Assembly (NCBI GenBank): GCA_036804525.1
Contig: DAIRSE010000009.1
Location: 15,265-79,264 of the forward strand
Origin: JBFLVT01 sp036804525
GTDB taxonomy: Bacteria > Bacillota > Desulfotomaculia > Desulfotomaculales > JASEER01
DNA: 64,000 nucleotides
Direction of reading: 5' to 3'
Below are positions 52,357 through 61,155 of this stretch, one piece after another; the stretch's first letter is position 1; each line of letters starts with the position of its first letter. Both the position numbers and the translations under genes were made by a program. The notes beneath the pieces are model-generated. The model searched no databases, was not told the DNA's origin, and was given only the letters and a program-made list of their open reading frames with translations.

Positions 52357-52572
52357 CTAGCTCCAGGGCCATTCTTTATGTTCATGTAACCCCGTTTTGT
52401 ACTTCATGCCCCGTCGCACTTCTTTATTTGTGCTGTGGCGGTGTCGACTGTTGAGTTGAGCTTTTTGTGACGATGTTTCACGAGGTTGCGGAGAACCCGG
52501 GGGCCGGTGAAGATAATTAATCAAATCAGGCTCTTCACGCCGTATGCCTTTCTGGTAGGGAACTCTTTCCAT
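52357..52572 (-). CDS. Small hypothetical protein, 71 residues
   Basis: Not recognised. Supported mainly by a strong ribosome site, AAAGGAGGT, 8 bases before the ATG at 52572 on the minus strand. The product is basic and polar, starts MERVPYQKGIRREEPDLINY, and has no membrane segment. The frame ends next to copy B of the intergenic element, so the C-terminus may have been altered by its insertion. Confidence 0.35.
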   Translation of the reverse strand: MERVPYQKGIRREEPDLINYLHRPPGSPQPRETSSQKAQLNSRHRHSTNKEVRRGMKYKTGLHEHKEWPWS

Positions 52573-52720
52573 TTGGCAAGACCTCCTTTTGAGTTTAGTA
52601 TGTTCCTAATCGCGGCTATCCTAACTGCATAATTTAGCCAACAAAATAATACAAGAATTCACGAACGTGAATTCCTTCGAGTCCTACGACCTACGATTAC
52701 TACTGAATAGTGGGGGGCTT

Positions 52721-54463
52721 ATGCACAACAAGAAGGTTGCGGAAATTCTGCGCTGGGTTGGAGAACTGCTTGAGATCAAGGGTGAAAACCCTTTTAAGGT
52801 GCGAGCCTATTACAAAGCAGCCGAAAAAGTGGCACACCTTGGCGAGGACATTGCCGAGGTTGCCGCCCGAGGGGCTCTGACTGACATACCCGGCATTGGT
52901 AAGGATCTGGCGGCTAAAATCACGGAAATCATTCAGACGGGCAAGCTCGATTACTATGAACGCCTGACGGAAGAAATACCCCCGGGGATCCTGCAGTTGC
53001 TGGCTGTTCCGGGCATCGGCCCCAAAAAAGCGCTCGCACTGTTTAAAGAACTCAACGTCCGCAGCCTTGAGGACCTGGAGGCCGCTGCTAAATCGGAAAA
53101 GATTCGTCATCTTAAGGGCTTTCAGGAAAAGACTGAACAGAATATCCTCAGGGGCATCCAGGCTGCCAGGCGATCACGCGCAAGACGTCCCATAGGCGAA
53201 ATGCTGCCTTTTGCCCTGGCCCTGGTCGAGGCCCTCCGCCAGCGGACGCCCGCCGAGCGGGTCGAACTTGCCGGCAGCCTAAGGCGCCGGAAGGATACCG
53301 TTAAGGACATTGACATACTGGCCGCCTCAGAACGTCCAGAAGAAGTCATAGAAGCGTTTGTCAAACTTCCCATCGTTGAGGCCGTCTTGGCCAGGGGGAC
53401 GACAAAATGCAGCATCTTGGCGCACAACGGCGTGCAGGTCGACCTCCGGGTCGTGCCGGCCGAGGTGTTTGGCGCGGCCCTCTGTTACTTTACCGGATCA
53501 AAGGAGCACAATGTCCGTATAAGACAGCGTGCCATCGACCTGGGTCTGAAGGTCAGCGAGTACGGGGTATTTCACGACGACAAACGCATCGCCGGGGAAA
53601 CAGAGGAAAGTGTTTACGCCGCCCTCGGCATGCCTTTTATTGAACCTGAGCTACGGGAAGATACCGGAGAAATCGAGGCAGCACTTACGCACAACCTGCC
53701 CACCTTAATAAAGCCTTCGGATCTTAAGGGCGATTTCCACGTACACTCCACCTATTCCGACGGAACAGGAAGCCTGGAAGAAATCGTCCGCAAGGCCCGT
53801 GCACTCAACTACGAGTGGGTGGCGGTCTGTGACCACTCGCAGTCGCTCAGACTCGCCCGCGGGCTGACGACCGAGGATCTCCGAGCCAAACTCGCCGCCA
53901 TCCGGCAGTTCAACGAAACCAGCAGCGACATCAAGCTCCTGTGCGGGGCAGAAGTGGATATTCTACCCGACGGATCTCTAGACTACCCTGACGAAATCCT
54001 GGCGCAGGTGGATTTCGTTCTCGCCGCCGTGCACAGTGCCTTTCGCCTTGACCGGGAAAGGATGACACACCGCATCCTTTCAGCCATAAGACATCCCCTG
54101 ATCCATTCGCTGGCCCACCCCACGGGAAGAATACTCGGGCAGCGGGAACCCTACGATGTCGACATTATAGCCGTACTCGACGCAGCCGCCTCGTCAGGAA
54201 CATTTCTGGAGCTGAACTCTTACCCCAACCGCCTTGATCTTAACGACGTCCACTGTCGCGCCGCTCGAGACAAGGGCGTCCTAATTACGATGGGGTCTGA
54301 CGCCCATACGCCCGATCAGATGGAGTTTATGCCCTTCGGCATAAGTGTGGCCAGAAGAGGCTGGCTTGGCCCCGCCCACATGGTGAACACCCGCTCTTAC
54401 GAGGAGATCATGGGCATACTGAAAGATGCAAAGAAGTTGCAGTTTGGAAACAATAGTTTATAA
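52721..54463 (+). CDS. polX: DNA polymerase/3'-5' exonuclease PolX
   Basis: Family X polymerase for gap filling in base excision repair. 580 residues: HhH-containing 8-kDa-like domain (1-110), polymerase domain with GSLRRRKDTVKDIDIL, and a C-terminal PHP nuclease with DFHVHSTYSDGTGSLEE, CDHSQS, LGAEVD-type and SDAHTPDQM metal motifs. The ATG at 52721 fits the family N-terminus; an upstream in-frame start adds 18 unrelated residues. Confidence 0.94.
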   Translation: MHNKKVAEILRWVGELLEIKGENPFKVRAYYKAAEKVAHLGEDIAEVAARGALTDIPGIGKDLAAKITEIIQTGKLDYYERLTEEIPPGILQLLAVPGIGPKKALALFKELNVRSLEDLEAAAKSEKIRHLKGFQEKTEQNILRGIQAARRSRARRPIGEMLPFALALVEALRQRTPAERVELAGSLRRRKDTVKDIDILAASERPEEVIEAFVKLPIVEAVLARGTTKCSILAHNGVQVDLRVVPAEVFGAALCYFTGSKEHNVRIRQRAIDLGLKVSEYGVFHDDKRIAGETEESVYAALGMPFIEPELREDTGEIEAALTHNLPTLIKPSDLKGDFHVHSTYSDGTGSLEEIVRKARALNYEWVAVCDHSQSLRLARGLTTEDLRAKLAAIRQFNETSSDIKLLCGAEVDILPDGSLDYPDEILAQVDFVLAAVHSAFRLDRERMTHRILSAIRHPLIHSLAHPTGRILGQREPYDVDIIAVLDAAASSGTFLELNSYPNRLDLNDVHCRAARDKGVLITMGSDAHTPDQMEFMPFGISVARRGWLGPAHMVNTRSYEEIMGILKDAKKLQFGNNSL

Positions 54464-54497
54464 TTAGATAGGAAAATTGGAGATAGGGTGATAGGCA

Positions 54498-55082
54498 GTG
54501 TCAGATCGGATTAAAACAGCCTGGGAAAAAGCGCTCGAAAGGGCAGCCGGCATTAACATAAGCGCTGAAGATTTAACCCGGATGGAAGAGATGGACGTCG
54601 GAAAAGCCCTTGGTGCCCGGTACATTCGGAATACAAACTTGGATCTCGCCGCTGAACTGGACAAATATGAAGGTTCCAGCCGGGAGAACGTTCGAAAAGG
54701 ACTGGCGGAAACCCTTTTACGGTCGATCAGCCTCCCCACGGACGAAACCATGCTGCAGCACAACCTCCGCGCCATGCAGGGGCTCCTCGTGCTGACGCCG
54801 AACAGGGGACGGCTACAGAGCATCTTTACCGAACTTGACACCCTCTTCAACTACTATGCGCAGGCCTATAAGCAGGCGTATCTAAGCGTGAGGGATAAGT
54901 ACGAAAGGAAAGCCCTTAAAACTCAACAGGCCCTGGAGATGCAGACGGGTGTGCGGATGCGTGTAAACGTGGAACGGATGCCTGAGTTCATAGACGAGTG
55001 GATGAGAACGCTCGGCAACCTTAACGTCCAGTACGAACAGATCCTGGCAGAAAAGAAAGAGCGCATCAAGGAAATTATCTAG
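54498..55082 (+). CDS. Conserved hypothetical protein, helical
   Basis: 194 residues, charged and predicted almost entirely alpha-helical, no signal or membrane segment. Contains a central RSISLPTDETMLQHNLRAMQ stretch and a long amphipathic C-terminal half that could form a coiled coil. Family not recognised with certainty. GTG start after AGATAGGGTGATAGG. It lies 34 bases after polX and 11 before DUF502, so the three form one run. Confidence 0.6.
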   Translation: MSDRIKTAWEKALERAAGINISAEDLTRMEEMDVGKALGARYIRNTNLDLAAELDKYEGSSRENVRKGLAETLLRSISLPTDETMLQHNLRAMQGLLVLTPNRGRLQSIFTELDTLFNYYAQAYKQAYLSVRDKYERKALKTQQALEMQTGVRMRVNVERMPEFIDEWMRTLGNLNVQYEQILAEKKERIKEII

Positions 55083-55093
55083 GGAGCAGAAAA

Positions 55094-55738
55094 TTGAGTA
55101 CCAGACGTTATCTTGTCGCAGGCTTGGCCGTCGTCCTGCCTCTAGCTGTAACAATATGGGTTCTCTTTGCCGTCTTCCGTTTCATCGACGGGCTCGCCGG
55201 GAGCCTGGTAATTTTCCTGGCCGGAGAAGAATTTCATATCCCCGGACTTGGTGTTCTGATCACTCTTGCCGTTATCTTCCTGGCCGGCGTGCTGGCCACA
55301 AACATTATTGGCAAGAGGCTCCTGGCTTTTGGCGAAAACCTCTTGTTGCGCATACCCCTGGCCAGCCCCGTTTACCGGGTTAGCAAACAGATTTTCGAAA
55401 CGCTCAGCAAAAATAATAAGGACGCCTTCCGGCAGGTAGGATTGGTGGAATGGCCGCGCCGGGGCATCTGGACAATTTGCTTCATAGCCGGGGAAAGCTA
55501 TATCGGAGATTTCGTCCCGGAGCACCCGGAAGTTCTCAGGGTTTTCATCCCCACGGTGCCCAACCCGACAACAGGTTTCACCTTTATGGCTCCCAAGAAC
55601 GAGGTCATCATTCTACCCATCAGTGTCGAGGATGGCATTAAATTCCTGCTCTCGGCGGGTATCGCCGCTCCTGACGTCTTTAACAAGAAATACCCTGACG
55701 AGACAAACACAGAGGCGGAACGCCAGTCAGGGCTGTAA
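55094..55738 (+). CDS. DUF502 family membrane protein
   Basis: 214 residues, two N-terminal membrane segments (8-30 and 50-73) and a cytosolic or exported beta-rich rest with LASPVYRVSKQI, VGLVEWPRRGIWTICFIAG and FIPTVPNPTTGFTFM, all typical of DUF502. Function unknown. TTG start after GGGAGCAG. Followed by a bidirectional terminator. Confidence 0.85.
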   Translation: MSTRRYLVAGLAVVLPLAVTIWVLFAVFRFIDGLAGSLVIFLAGEEFHIPGLGVLITLAVIFLAGVLATNIIGKRLLAFGENLLLRIPLASPVYRVSKQIFETLSKNNKDAFRQVGLVEWPRRGIWTICFIAGESYIGDFVPEHPEVLRVFIPTVPNPTTGFTFMAPKNEVIILPISVEDGIKFLLSAGIAAPDVFNKKYPDETNTEAERQSGL

Positions 55739-55748
55739 CAAAAAGAAA

Positions 55749-55800
55749 AACCTTGTGGGCAAAGCCCCAGCCCTGCTCCCACAAGGTTTCGGCTACTTTT
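55749..55800. terminator. Bidirectional terminator
   Basis: AACCTTGTGGG (55749-55759) pairs perfectly with CCCACAAGGTT (55778-55788). It lies between the convergent DUF502 and ABC ATPase genes, with A-rich sequence on one side and T-rich on the other. Confidence 0.85.
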
Positions 55801-55808
55801 TGCTGCTA

Positions 55809-56531
55809 TCAAAGAATCTTGCTTAGAAAAGCCTTGGTTCTCTCTTCGCGCGGGCTGCTGAAAATCTCCTGCGGCGAACCTTCTTCCACAATGCGGCCCC
55901 CGTCAAGGAAGAGTACACGGTCGCCGACCTCCCGCGCAAAACCCATCTCGTGAGTGACTACCACCATCGTCATACCTTCCCTTGCCAGGTCTTTCATAAC
56001 AGCCAGCACTTCGCCGACCATCTCCGGATCAAGGGCGGAGGTGCACTCGTCGAAAAGCATCACCTTGGGCTGCATGGCCAGCGCCCTGGCGATGGCTACA
56101 CGCTGCTGCTGTCCCCCGGACAGCTGGCTGGGGTAAACATCAGCTTTATCAGTCAGCCCGACCTTGGCCAGCAGGGTACGGGCCAGTTTTTCGGCCTCTT
56201 CCGGCGCCATTTTCTTTACTTTCACAGGCGCCAGCATAATATTTTCAAGAGCCGTCTTATGGGGAAAAAGGTTGAATAGCTGAAAAACCATGCCAACCTT
56301 TTGTCTTATCGCGTTAATATTCGTCCGTTTATCGGTTAACGAAGTGCCGTCAATTATAATCTCTCCGCTGGTAGGTTCCTCCAGCAGGTTGAGGCAGCGG
56401 AGAAAGGTGCTCTTGCCAGATCCGCTGGGACCGATAACGCAGACTACTTCGCCTTCAGCGATGGTACAACTGATGCCTCTGAGTACTTCCAGGTTGCCAA
56501 AACGCTTGTGGAGATCCTTAACCTCGATCAC
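55809..56531 (-). CDS. Polar amino acid ABC transporter, ATP-binding protein
   Basis: 240 residues: Walker A GPSGSGKST, signature LSGGQQQR, Walker B VMLFDECTSALDPE and the switch His in VVTHEMGFA. Closest by pattern to GlnQ/ArtP-type ATPases. Last gene of a minus-strand operon, overlapping the permease gene by 14 bases. Confidence 0.94.
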   Translation of the reverse strand: MIEVKDLHKRFGNLEVLRGISCTIAEGEVVCVIGPSGSGKSTFLRCLNLLEEPTSGEIIIDGTSLTDKRTNINAIRQKVGMVFQLFNLFPHKTALENIMLAPVKVKKMAPEEAEKLARTLLAKVGLTDKADVYPSQLSGGQQQRVAIARALAMQPKVMLFDECTSALDPEMVGEVLAVMKDLAREGMTMVVVTHEMGFAREVGDRVLFLDGGRIVEEGSPQEIFSSPREERTKAFLSKIL

Positions 56532-57222
56532 CGGTCTTAAGTCTCCTTTCCGCGTAGTCTACAAGTCGTGAGAAACTTAAGGTGATCACCAAGTACACCA
56601 GGGCAACAGAAAAATAAATCTCAAAAGGCCGATAAGTGGCTGCCATAACAAGCGTGCCCCTACGGGTCAGCTCTTCAACTCCAATGGCTGAAACCAGAGA
56701 GGTATCCTTAAGCATAGCAATAAACTCATTGCCAAGCGGCGGGATAACCCGCTTAAAAGCCTGGGGAAGGATAACGTAACGCATGGCTTGAGCATGTGTC
56801 ATCCCCAGGGAACGGGCCGCTTCCATCTGACCGCGTTCTATAGATTGTACCCCTGCCCGAAAGATCTCGGCAATGTAAGCCCCACTGTTTAAGCTGCAAG
56901 CTACGATTGCTGCGGTTAACGGTTCCATCGGCCGGTTGACAAGGATGGGCCAACCAAAGCTGGCATGCCACCAGTTCTGTATCTCAGTTAATAGTGCCGG
57001 CAGGCCGAAGAAAACCAGGAAGATTTGGACCAGAAGAGGGGTGCCCCGAAAAAAGTCAACATAACAGGTTCCCAAGAACCGCAGGGTTTTACTTCTTGAC
57101 AACCGGGTCAAACCCGCAAACAGTCCCAGGACACAGCCATTACCCACCGAAATGACCGTAATTATAAGGGTGAGCTTAGCACCTGCGAGCAAGAGCGGCA
57201 TTAAGTAAATGATGAAATCCAA
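56518..57222 (-). CDS. Polar amino acid ABC transporter, permease
   Basis: 234 residues, His/Glu/Gln/Arg-type (HisM/GlnP) inner-membrane subunit with about five helices. Conserved FFRGTPLLVQI, LNSGAYIAEIFRAG, QMEAARSLGMTHAQAMRYVILPQAFKRVIPPLGNEF region (EAA loop). TTG start at 57222 with GGGGTGAAG upstream. Confidence 0.93.
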   Translation of the reverse strand: MDFIIYLMPLLLAGAKLTLIITVISVGNGCVLGLFAGLTRLSRSKTLRFLGTCYVDFFRGTPLLVQIFLVFFGLPALLTEIQNWWHASFGWPILVNRPMEPLTAAIVACSLNSGAYIAEIFRAGVQSIERGQMEAARSLGMTHAQAMRYVILPQAFKRVIPPLGNEFIAMLKDTSLVSAIGVEELTRRGTLVMAATYRPFEIYFSVALVYLVITLSFSRLVDYAERRLKTGDRG

Positions 57223-57247
57223 TCACTTCACCCCAAACAATTTGAAA

Positions 57248-57279
57248 GGGATAAGCGCTGCCCACGCAGCGCTTATCCC
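57248..57279 (-). terminator. Hairpin between binding-protein and permease genes
   Basis: A 14-bp perfect stem, GGGATAAGCGCTGC (57248-57261) with GCAGCGCTTATCCC (57266-57279), loop of 4. On the minus strand it is followed by TTTC. It sits after the binding protein gene and before the permease gene, so it likely gives partial termination or stabilises the upstream message. Confidence 0.65.
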
Positions 57280-57288
57280 CTTAAAGGC

Positions 57289-58146
57289 TTACTTACCGTA
57301 CGCCTCGATAGCCTGCTGAACGGTCATCGTCATTAACTCCTCAGGCGGAGCCTGGCCGAACCACTTCTCGTAAAGTTCGGCGAACTTGCCGTTCTGCTTG
57401 ATCCTGGCGAGAGCCTCGTTCAGGTCTTTGTAAAGGTCAGGCTTACTCTTCGGCACAGCGATGCCGTAGTACTCGCTGGAAAGCATGTCGCCCACAACCT
57501 TGATGTCGCCTTTGCCGTCCTGCTTAATGGCGTAAAGGGTTACCGGCGCGTCGTTAACCACGGCGTCAACTGTACCCTGCTTGAGGGCCAGGAAGGCTTC
57601 AGGAATGCGGTCGTAATCGGTGACTTTTGCACCCTCGACTGTACGGGCCATATCGGCGCCGGTAGTGCCGAGCTGAACGCCTAACTTCTTACCCTTCAGG
57701 TCATCAAAGGACTTAATGCTGTCGTTATCGGACTTTACGGCAATGATCAGACCCGACTTGTAATACGGGTCAGTAAAATTAACCTGTTCTGCGCGTTCGG
57801 GCTTGATGGTCATCGCCGAAATGCTGGCGTCGATTGTACCTGCTACGAGGGCAGGGATAAGGCCGTCAAAAGTCATACTCTGGACCTTGTAATCGTATCC
57901 AGCTTCTTTGCAAACCGCATCGATCAGATCCATATCAAAACCAATGTATTTGCCGGTAGCGGTATCCTGCCACTCAAACGGGGCATACGCGGTATCAGAG
58001 CCGATAACCAATGTTCCCTTGGAAGAAGCTTGCGGCTCTTTCGCCTGGTCTTTCGGTTCTTCCTTGGCACCGCCGCAGCCGGCGATCAGCGCGACTATGG
58101 CTAGTAGAGCAATAGCGACGAGCAGGAACCTATTCATTTTAAACAA
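57289..58146 (-). CDS. Polar amino acid ABC transporter, substrate-binding lipoprotein
   Basis: 285 residues. Lipobox LIAGC near residue 24, a Lys/Glu-rich linker, then a type II periplasmic fold with SDTAYAPFEW, GFDMDLIDAV and TIKPERAEQVNFTDPYY. Likely glutamine, arginine or cystine binding; not decidable. TTG start at 58146 with GGGGAGG 10 bases upstream; ATG at 58137 is an alternative. Confidence 0.92.
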   Translation of the reverse strand: MFKMNRFLLVAIALLAIVALIAGCGGAKEEPKDQAKEPQASSKGTLVIGSDTAYAPFEWQDTATGKYIGFDMDLIDAVCKEAGYDYKVQSMTFDGLIPALVAGTIDASISAMTIKPERAEQVNFTDPYYKSGLIIAVKSDNDSIKSFDDLKGKKLGVQLGTTGADMARTVEGAKVTDYDRIPEAFLALKQGTVDAVVNDAPVTLYAIKQDGKGDIKVVGDMLSSEYYGIAVPKSKPDLYKDLNEALARIKQNGKFAELYEKWFGQAPPEELMTMTVQQAIEAYGK

Positions 58147-58464
58147 AAGTAACTCGCCTCCCCATACGTGTATAAACTAACAGCACAACGAATTGAATTA
58201 AGTTATCAGGGATTACTTCAAAATTCACCTCCCCGGAAGTCATTCCACACCAGGAATTTCGCCCTGTGCTGCAAAAATCCTGCCAATTGCGCCTTTATTT
58301 CAACTTCCGTTTGTTGGCCTTGACAGTCTGGATACGGAATGCAAGAATGTATAAGTATAACCAAATCAGTCGTCAGTCAGCGGTCCTCAGGCGTCGGAAC
58401 GATGGCCGGCGGCCGCCGGTTGGGACAGCAGGTTTTTTGACGGCTTTCTTGAACAGGAGAAAAG
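58147..58464. other. Gene-free 318-bp divergent region
   Basis: Between the binding-protein gene (minus) and an EamA gene (plus). Holds a minus-strand GCAGGATTTTTGCAG word (58258-58283), degenerate CAGTCGTCAGTCAGCGGTCC-type sequence (58369-58395) and a possible minus-strand -10 TATACA near 58170. No convincing reading frame. Confidence 0.4.
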
Positions 58465-59382
58465 ATGCAAGTATCACGCAAATACCAAGTCGCCGCCGAC
58501 ATTGCCCTGCTCGTTGTCACCTTCATCTGGGGCGTAACCTTTGTCGTCGTCAAAGAAGCCCTTGGAGCTATAGGCCCTTACTGGTTCCTAGCCATTCGCT
58601 TTCTCATCGCAGGAGTTTTCCTGGCCCTGTTACGCTATCGGGCGCTTGGAGGAATGACTGTCAATACGGCCAAGGCTGGCGTCATCGTGGGCCTGGCCCT
58701 TTTCGGGGGCTACGCTTTCCAGACCGTCGGTCTCCAGTATACAACCGCGTCTAACGCAGGGTTTATCACCGGGCTATCTGTCGTGCTGGTTCCGCTGATC
58801 ACCAGTGTAATGTCTCGGCACCTGCCGCACTGGGCAGCCATAGTGGGAGTCAGCTCGGCAACCTGTGGACTGGCTTTGCTCTCTGTTCAGGATGATCTGA
58901 GAATAAGCTATGGGGATGCTTTGATCTTCCTCTGCGCCGTATGTTTTGCCGCCCATATCATCCTGGTCGGAAAGTACGCCCCCAGGGTAAGCACATACCA
59001 TCTTGCCGTTCTCCAAATCATTACTGTAGGCCTGATCAGCCTGGTAGTTGCCTCCTTCCTGGAGACTTTTCCGGAACGCCTGGCCCCGTCGGTTCAGGTT
59101 GCTCTGGTGGCTACGGCCATACCGGCCACCGCTTTGGCTTTCTTGATCCAGAGCGCGGCACAAAAATTCACCTCCCCAACGCACACAGCAGTCATTTTTA
59201 CCATGGAACCCGTTTTTGCGGGTTTAAGCGCCTGGCTCCTGGCCGGAGAGATCCTATCCCTTCGCCAGTGGATCGGCGGAGTCGCTATTCTTTTCGGGAT
59301 GCTGGTTACTGTCCTAAAAATGCCCGCAGAGGAACAGGAGTCTGAACATCTTCGTTCGCAAGCTGCAGAAACAGGAGTATAA
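58465..59382 (+). CDS. EamA/DMT family transporter (first copy)
   Basis: 305 residues, ten helices in two EamA halves; FIWGVTFVVVKEAL and FLIAGVFLALLR at the start, MEPVFAGLSAWLLAGE in the second half. The family exports amino acids or other metabolites. ATG with AGGAG 5 bases upstream. Not closely similar to the second EamA gene at 60.1 kb. Confidence 0.9.
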   Translation: MQVSRKYQVAADIALLVVTFIWGVTFVVVKEALGAIGPYWFLAIRFLIAGVFLALLRYRALGGMTVNTAKAGVIVGLALFGGYAFQTVGLQYTTASNAGFITGLSVVLVPLITSVMSRHLPHWAAIVGVSSATCGLALLSVQDDLRISYGDALIFLCAVCFAAHIILVGKYAPRVSTYHLAVLQIITVGLISLVVASFLETFPERLAPSVQVALVATAIPATALAFLIQSAAQKFTSPTHTAVIFTMEPVFAGLSAWLLAGEILSLRQWIGGVAILFGMLVTVLKMPAEEQESEHLRSQAAETGV

Positions 59383-59570
59383 GAACTTCTCCATATGCTT
59401 TCACGGTCGCTACAGCATAAAATGGTATGGTTACCGGGCACCTTATAAGCGATGCAATTATCTGCATAATACAGCAAAAAATGGCCCGTCGCAAATCCTA
59501 GCTGCGATGAAGCCGCCCTGGAGGGCCGCAGGACTGAACATAACGGGAAGAGCAGAGAAGAGGAGCGACC

Positions 59571-59927
59571 GTGGAACTTAAGGATGCCATCAACCAGTTT
59601 CATCACGGAGAAAAACTGAAATCTTATCTCATTACGGCGTCAGGGCTTGTCGCTGAAATAAGCACGTTCCCCCAAATGGAAGCCCGGGCAGCAATCCGCC
59701 TGTGCAAGTCTTACCTGGATCAGGTGAGAGGGGAACTGCGGCTGGCAGCCTGCATGGGAGGCCTGCCTAAATTCGCCGAAATCGAAACCAAGGTTAGAGA
59801 GGTGCTCTGGGAAGTGCACATTAACCGCCCCGGAGAAGCCAACAGGCTGCTGGGCGAAGCCATATCTCTTGTAGTGTCGGGAACCGAGCAGGCGACAAAG
59901 TATTTAATGGACCAATCATTGCTCTAA
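59571..59927 (+). CDS. Conserved hypothetical protein, 118 residues
   Basis: Not recognised. Soluble, helical, with FPQMEARAAIRLCKSYLDQV and two cysteines (about 45 and 61). GTG start with GAGGAG upstream. Preceded by a 188-base spacer with possible stem-loops near 59486-59530. Followed by the 22-codon gene and an EamA transporter. Confidence 0.55.
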   Translation: MELKDAINQFHHGEKLKSYLITASGLVAEISTFPQMEARAAIRLCKSYLDQVRGELRLAACMGGLPKFAEIETKVREVLWEVHINRPGEANRLLGEAISLVVSGTEQATKYLMDQSLL

Positions 59928-60038
59928 GAAAAAAAAGTCTGTGGGAAGACAAAGTTTTTGGCTGAGCCTGGATTAAACAGGAGACCCGCCCGGAGAGAGA
60001 GAACAGATACCAGTAGCCAACATGCGGAGGAAATAGAC

Positions 60039-60107
60039 GTGGGTAAACTCATCCTTATCGGGCTGGTCATTCTGGCGGTCTACCTGATGCGCCGCTTCCG
60101 GAAATAA
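60039..60107 (+). CDS. Very small single-pass membrane protein, 22 residues
   Basis: A GTG start at 60039 preceded by GGAGGAAA at optimal spacing opens a 22-codon frame encoding a hydrophobic helix (LILIGLVILAVYLM, residues 4-17) ended by a basic RRFRK tail, then TAA. The composition fits a membrane micropeptide with the tail on the inside. Function unknown. Confidence 0.55.
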   Translation: MGKLILIGLVILAVYLMRRFRK

Positions 60108-60159
60108 CGGGCGGTTAATACTTAGAAGCCATAAGCTAGTTATACAGGGAGTGGCGTTC

Positions 60160-61107
60160 TTGTCTCAGAACGGCAACCAACAACCGTTCATCAACCCGTA
60201 CCTGGCCGTCGTCTTGGCCGTCGTTGCCGCGTCATTCGCGTCGATCTTCACCAAGCTGGCCGATGCCCCGGCCATCATTATTGCCTTCTACCGTATAGGA
60301 ATCACCGTGCTCATCCTGGCCCCCTTTATGCTCCGGAACACAAATGTACAAACCGTAAGAAGCCTTAGCTTGAAAGCATGGGGTTTGGCCTTGCTTGCGG
60401 GCCTCTTCCTGGCCTTGCATTTTGCGACCTGGATCACCTCGCTTGAATATACGTCGATCGCCAGTTCAACCGTACTGGTAACGATGCAGCCTTTGTTTGT
60501 CGTCGCCGGCGGTGTCTACCTGCTGGGTGAGCGCATCAGCCGTAACGCTTTGCTCGGCGGGGCTCTGGCCCTGGCCGGAAGTGTTCTTATAGGCATCAAC
60601 GACTTCCAGATCAGCGGGCAGGCCATCCTGGGCGACATCCTGGCCTTTGCCGGCGCTATGTTTGTAGCCGGCTACGTCCTCATCGGGCGTGTTTTAAGGG
60701 CGCAGATGGACGTCCTACCTTATACCTTTATCGTCTACGGAGCCTCAGCCGTAACGCTTTTCCTCTTTGCTCTTGTTTTCGATACACCCTTTGGCCCTTA
60801 TCCAGCCCTCTCATGGCTGTATTTTACGGCTTTAGCCCTCGTGCCGACCATCTTCGGCCATTCGGTGTTGAACTGGGCCCTGAAATATGTTAAAGCTGCG
60901 GTGGTTTCGATAAGTATCCTGGGTGAGCCGGTTGGTGCCTCAATTCTGGCTTACTTTATCTTCGGACAGGTACCGACACTCCTGCAGGTTACTGCGGGCG
61001 TTATGATTATCGGAGGGCTGACTTGCTTCCTGCTGTGCTCACGGAGTGAAGACCGCCGGCAATCGCTTGGCAGAGAAAATGCGGCAGAACGCTGCTGCCA
61101 GCAGTGA
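60160..61107 (+). CDS. EamA/DMT family transporter (second copy)
   Basis: About 315 residues, ten helices. FASIFTKLADAPAIIIAFYRIG and a duplicated half with ILGEPVGASILAYFIFGQVP. TTG at 60160 lies 9 bases after CAGGGA; GTG at 60151 is an alternative but abuts that site. Substrate unknown. Confidence 0.9.
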   Translation: MSQNGNQQPFINPYLAVVLAVVAASFASIFTKLADAPAIIIAFYRIGITVLILAPFMLRNTNVQTVRSLSLKAWGLALLAGLFLALHFATWITSLEYTSIASSTVLVTMQPLFVVAGGVYLLGERISRNALLGGALALAGSVLIGINDFQISGQAILGDILAFAGAMFVAGYVLIGRVLRAQMDVLPYTFIVYGASAVTLFLFALVFDTPFGPYPALSWLYFTALALVPTIFGHSVLNWALKYVKAAVVSISILGEPVGASILAYFIFGQVPTLLQVTAGVMIIGGLTCFLLCSRSEDRRQSLGRENAAERCCQQ

Positions 61108-61155
61108 ACAGCACTTTGTGCTCCCTCAAACGGGGAGGGAGGCAACGGGGCTTTG

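Noticed and set aside
59480..59570. Leader before the 118-residue gene with CGCAAATCC and paired segments, vaguely like a c-di-GMP-I aptamer
   Set aside because: The upstream half of the aptamer and the conserved tetraloop receptor positions are missing, so no riboswitch is called.
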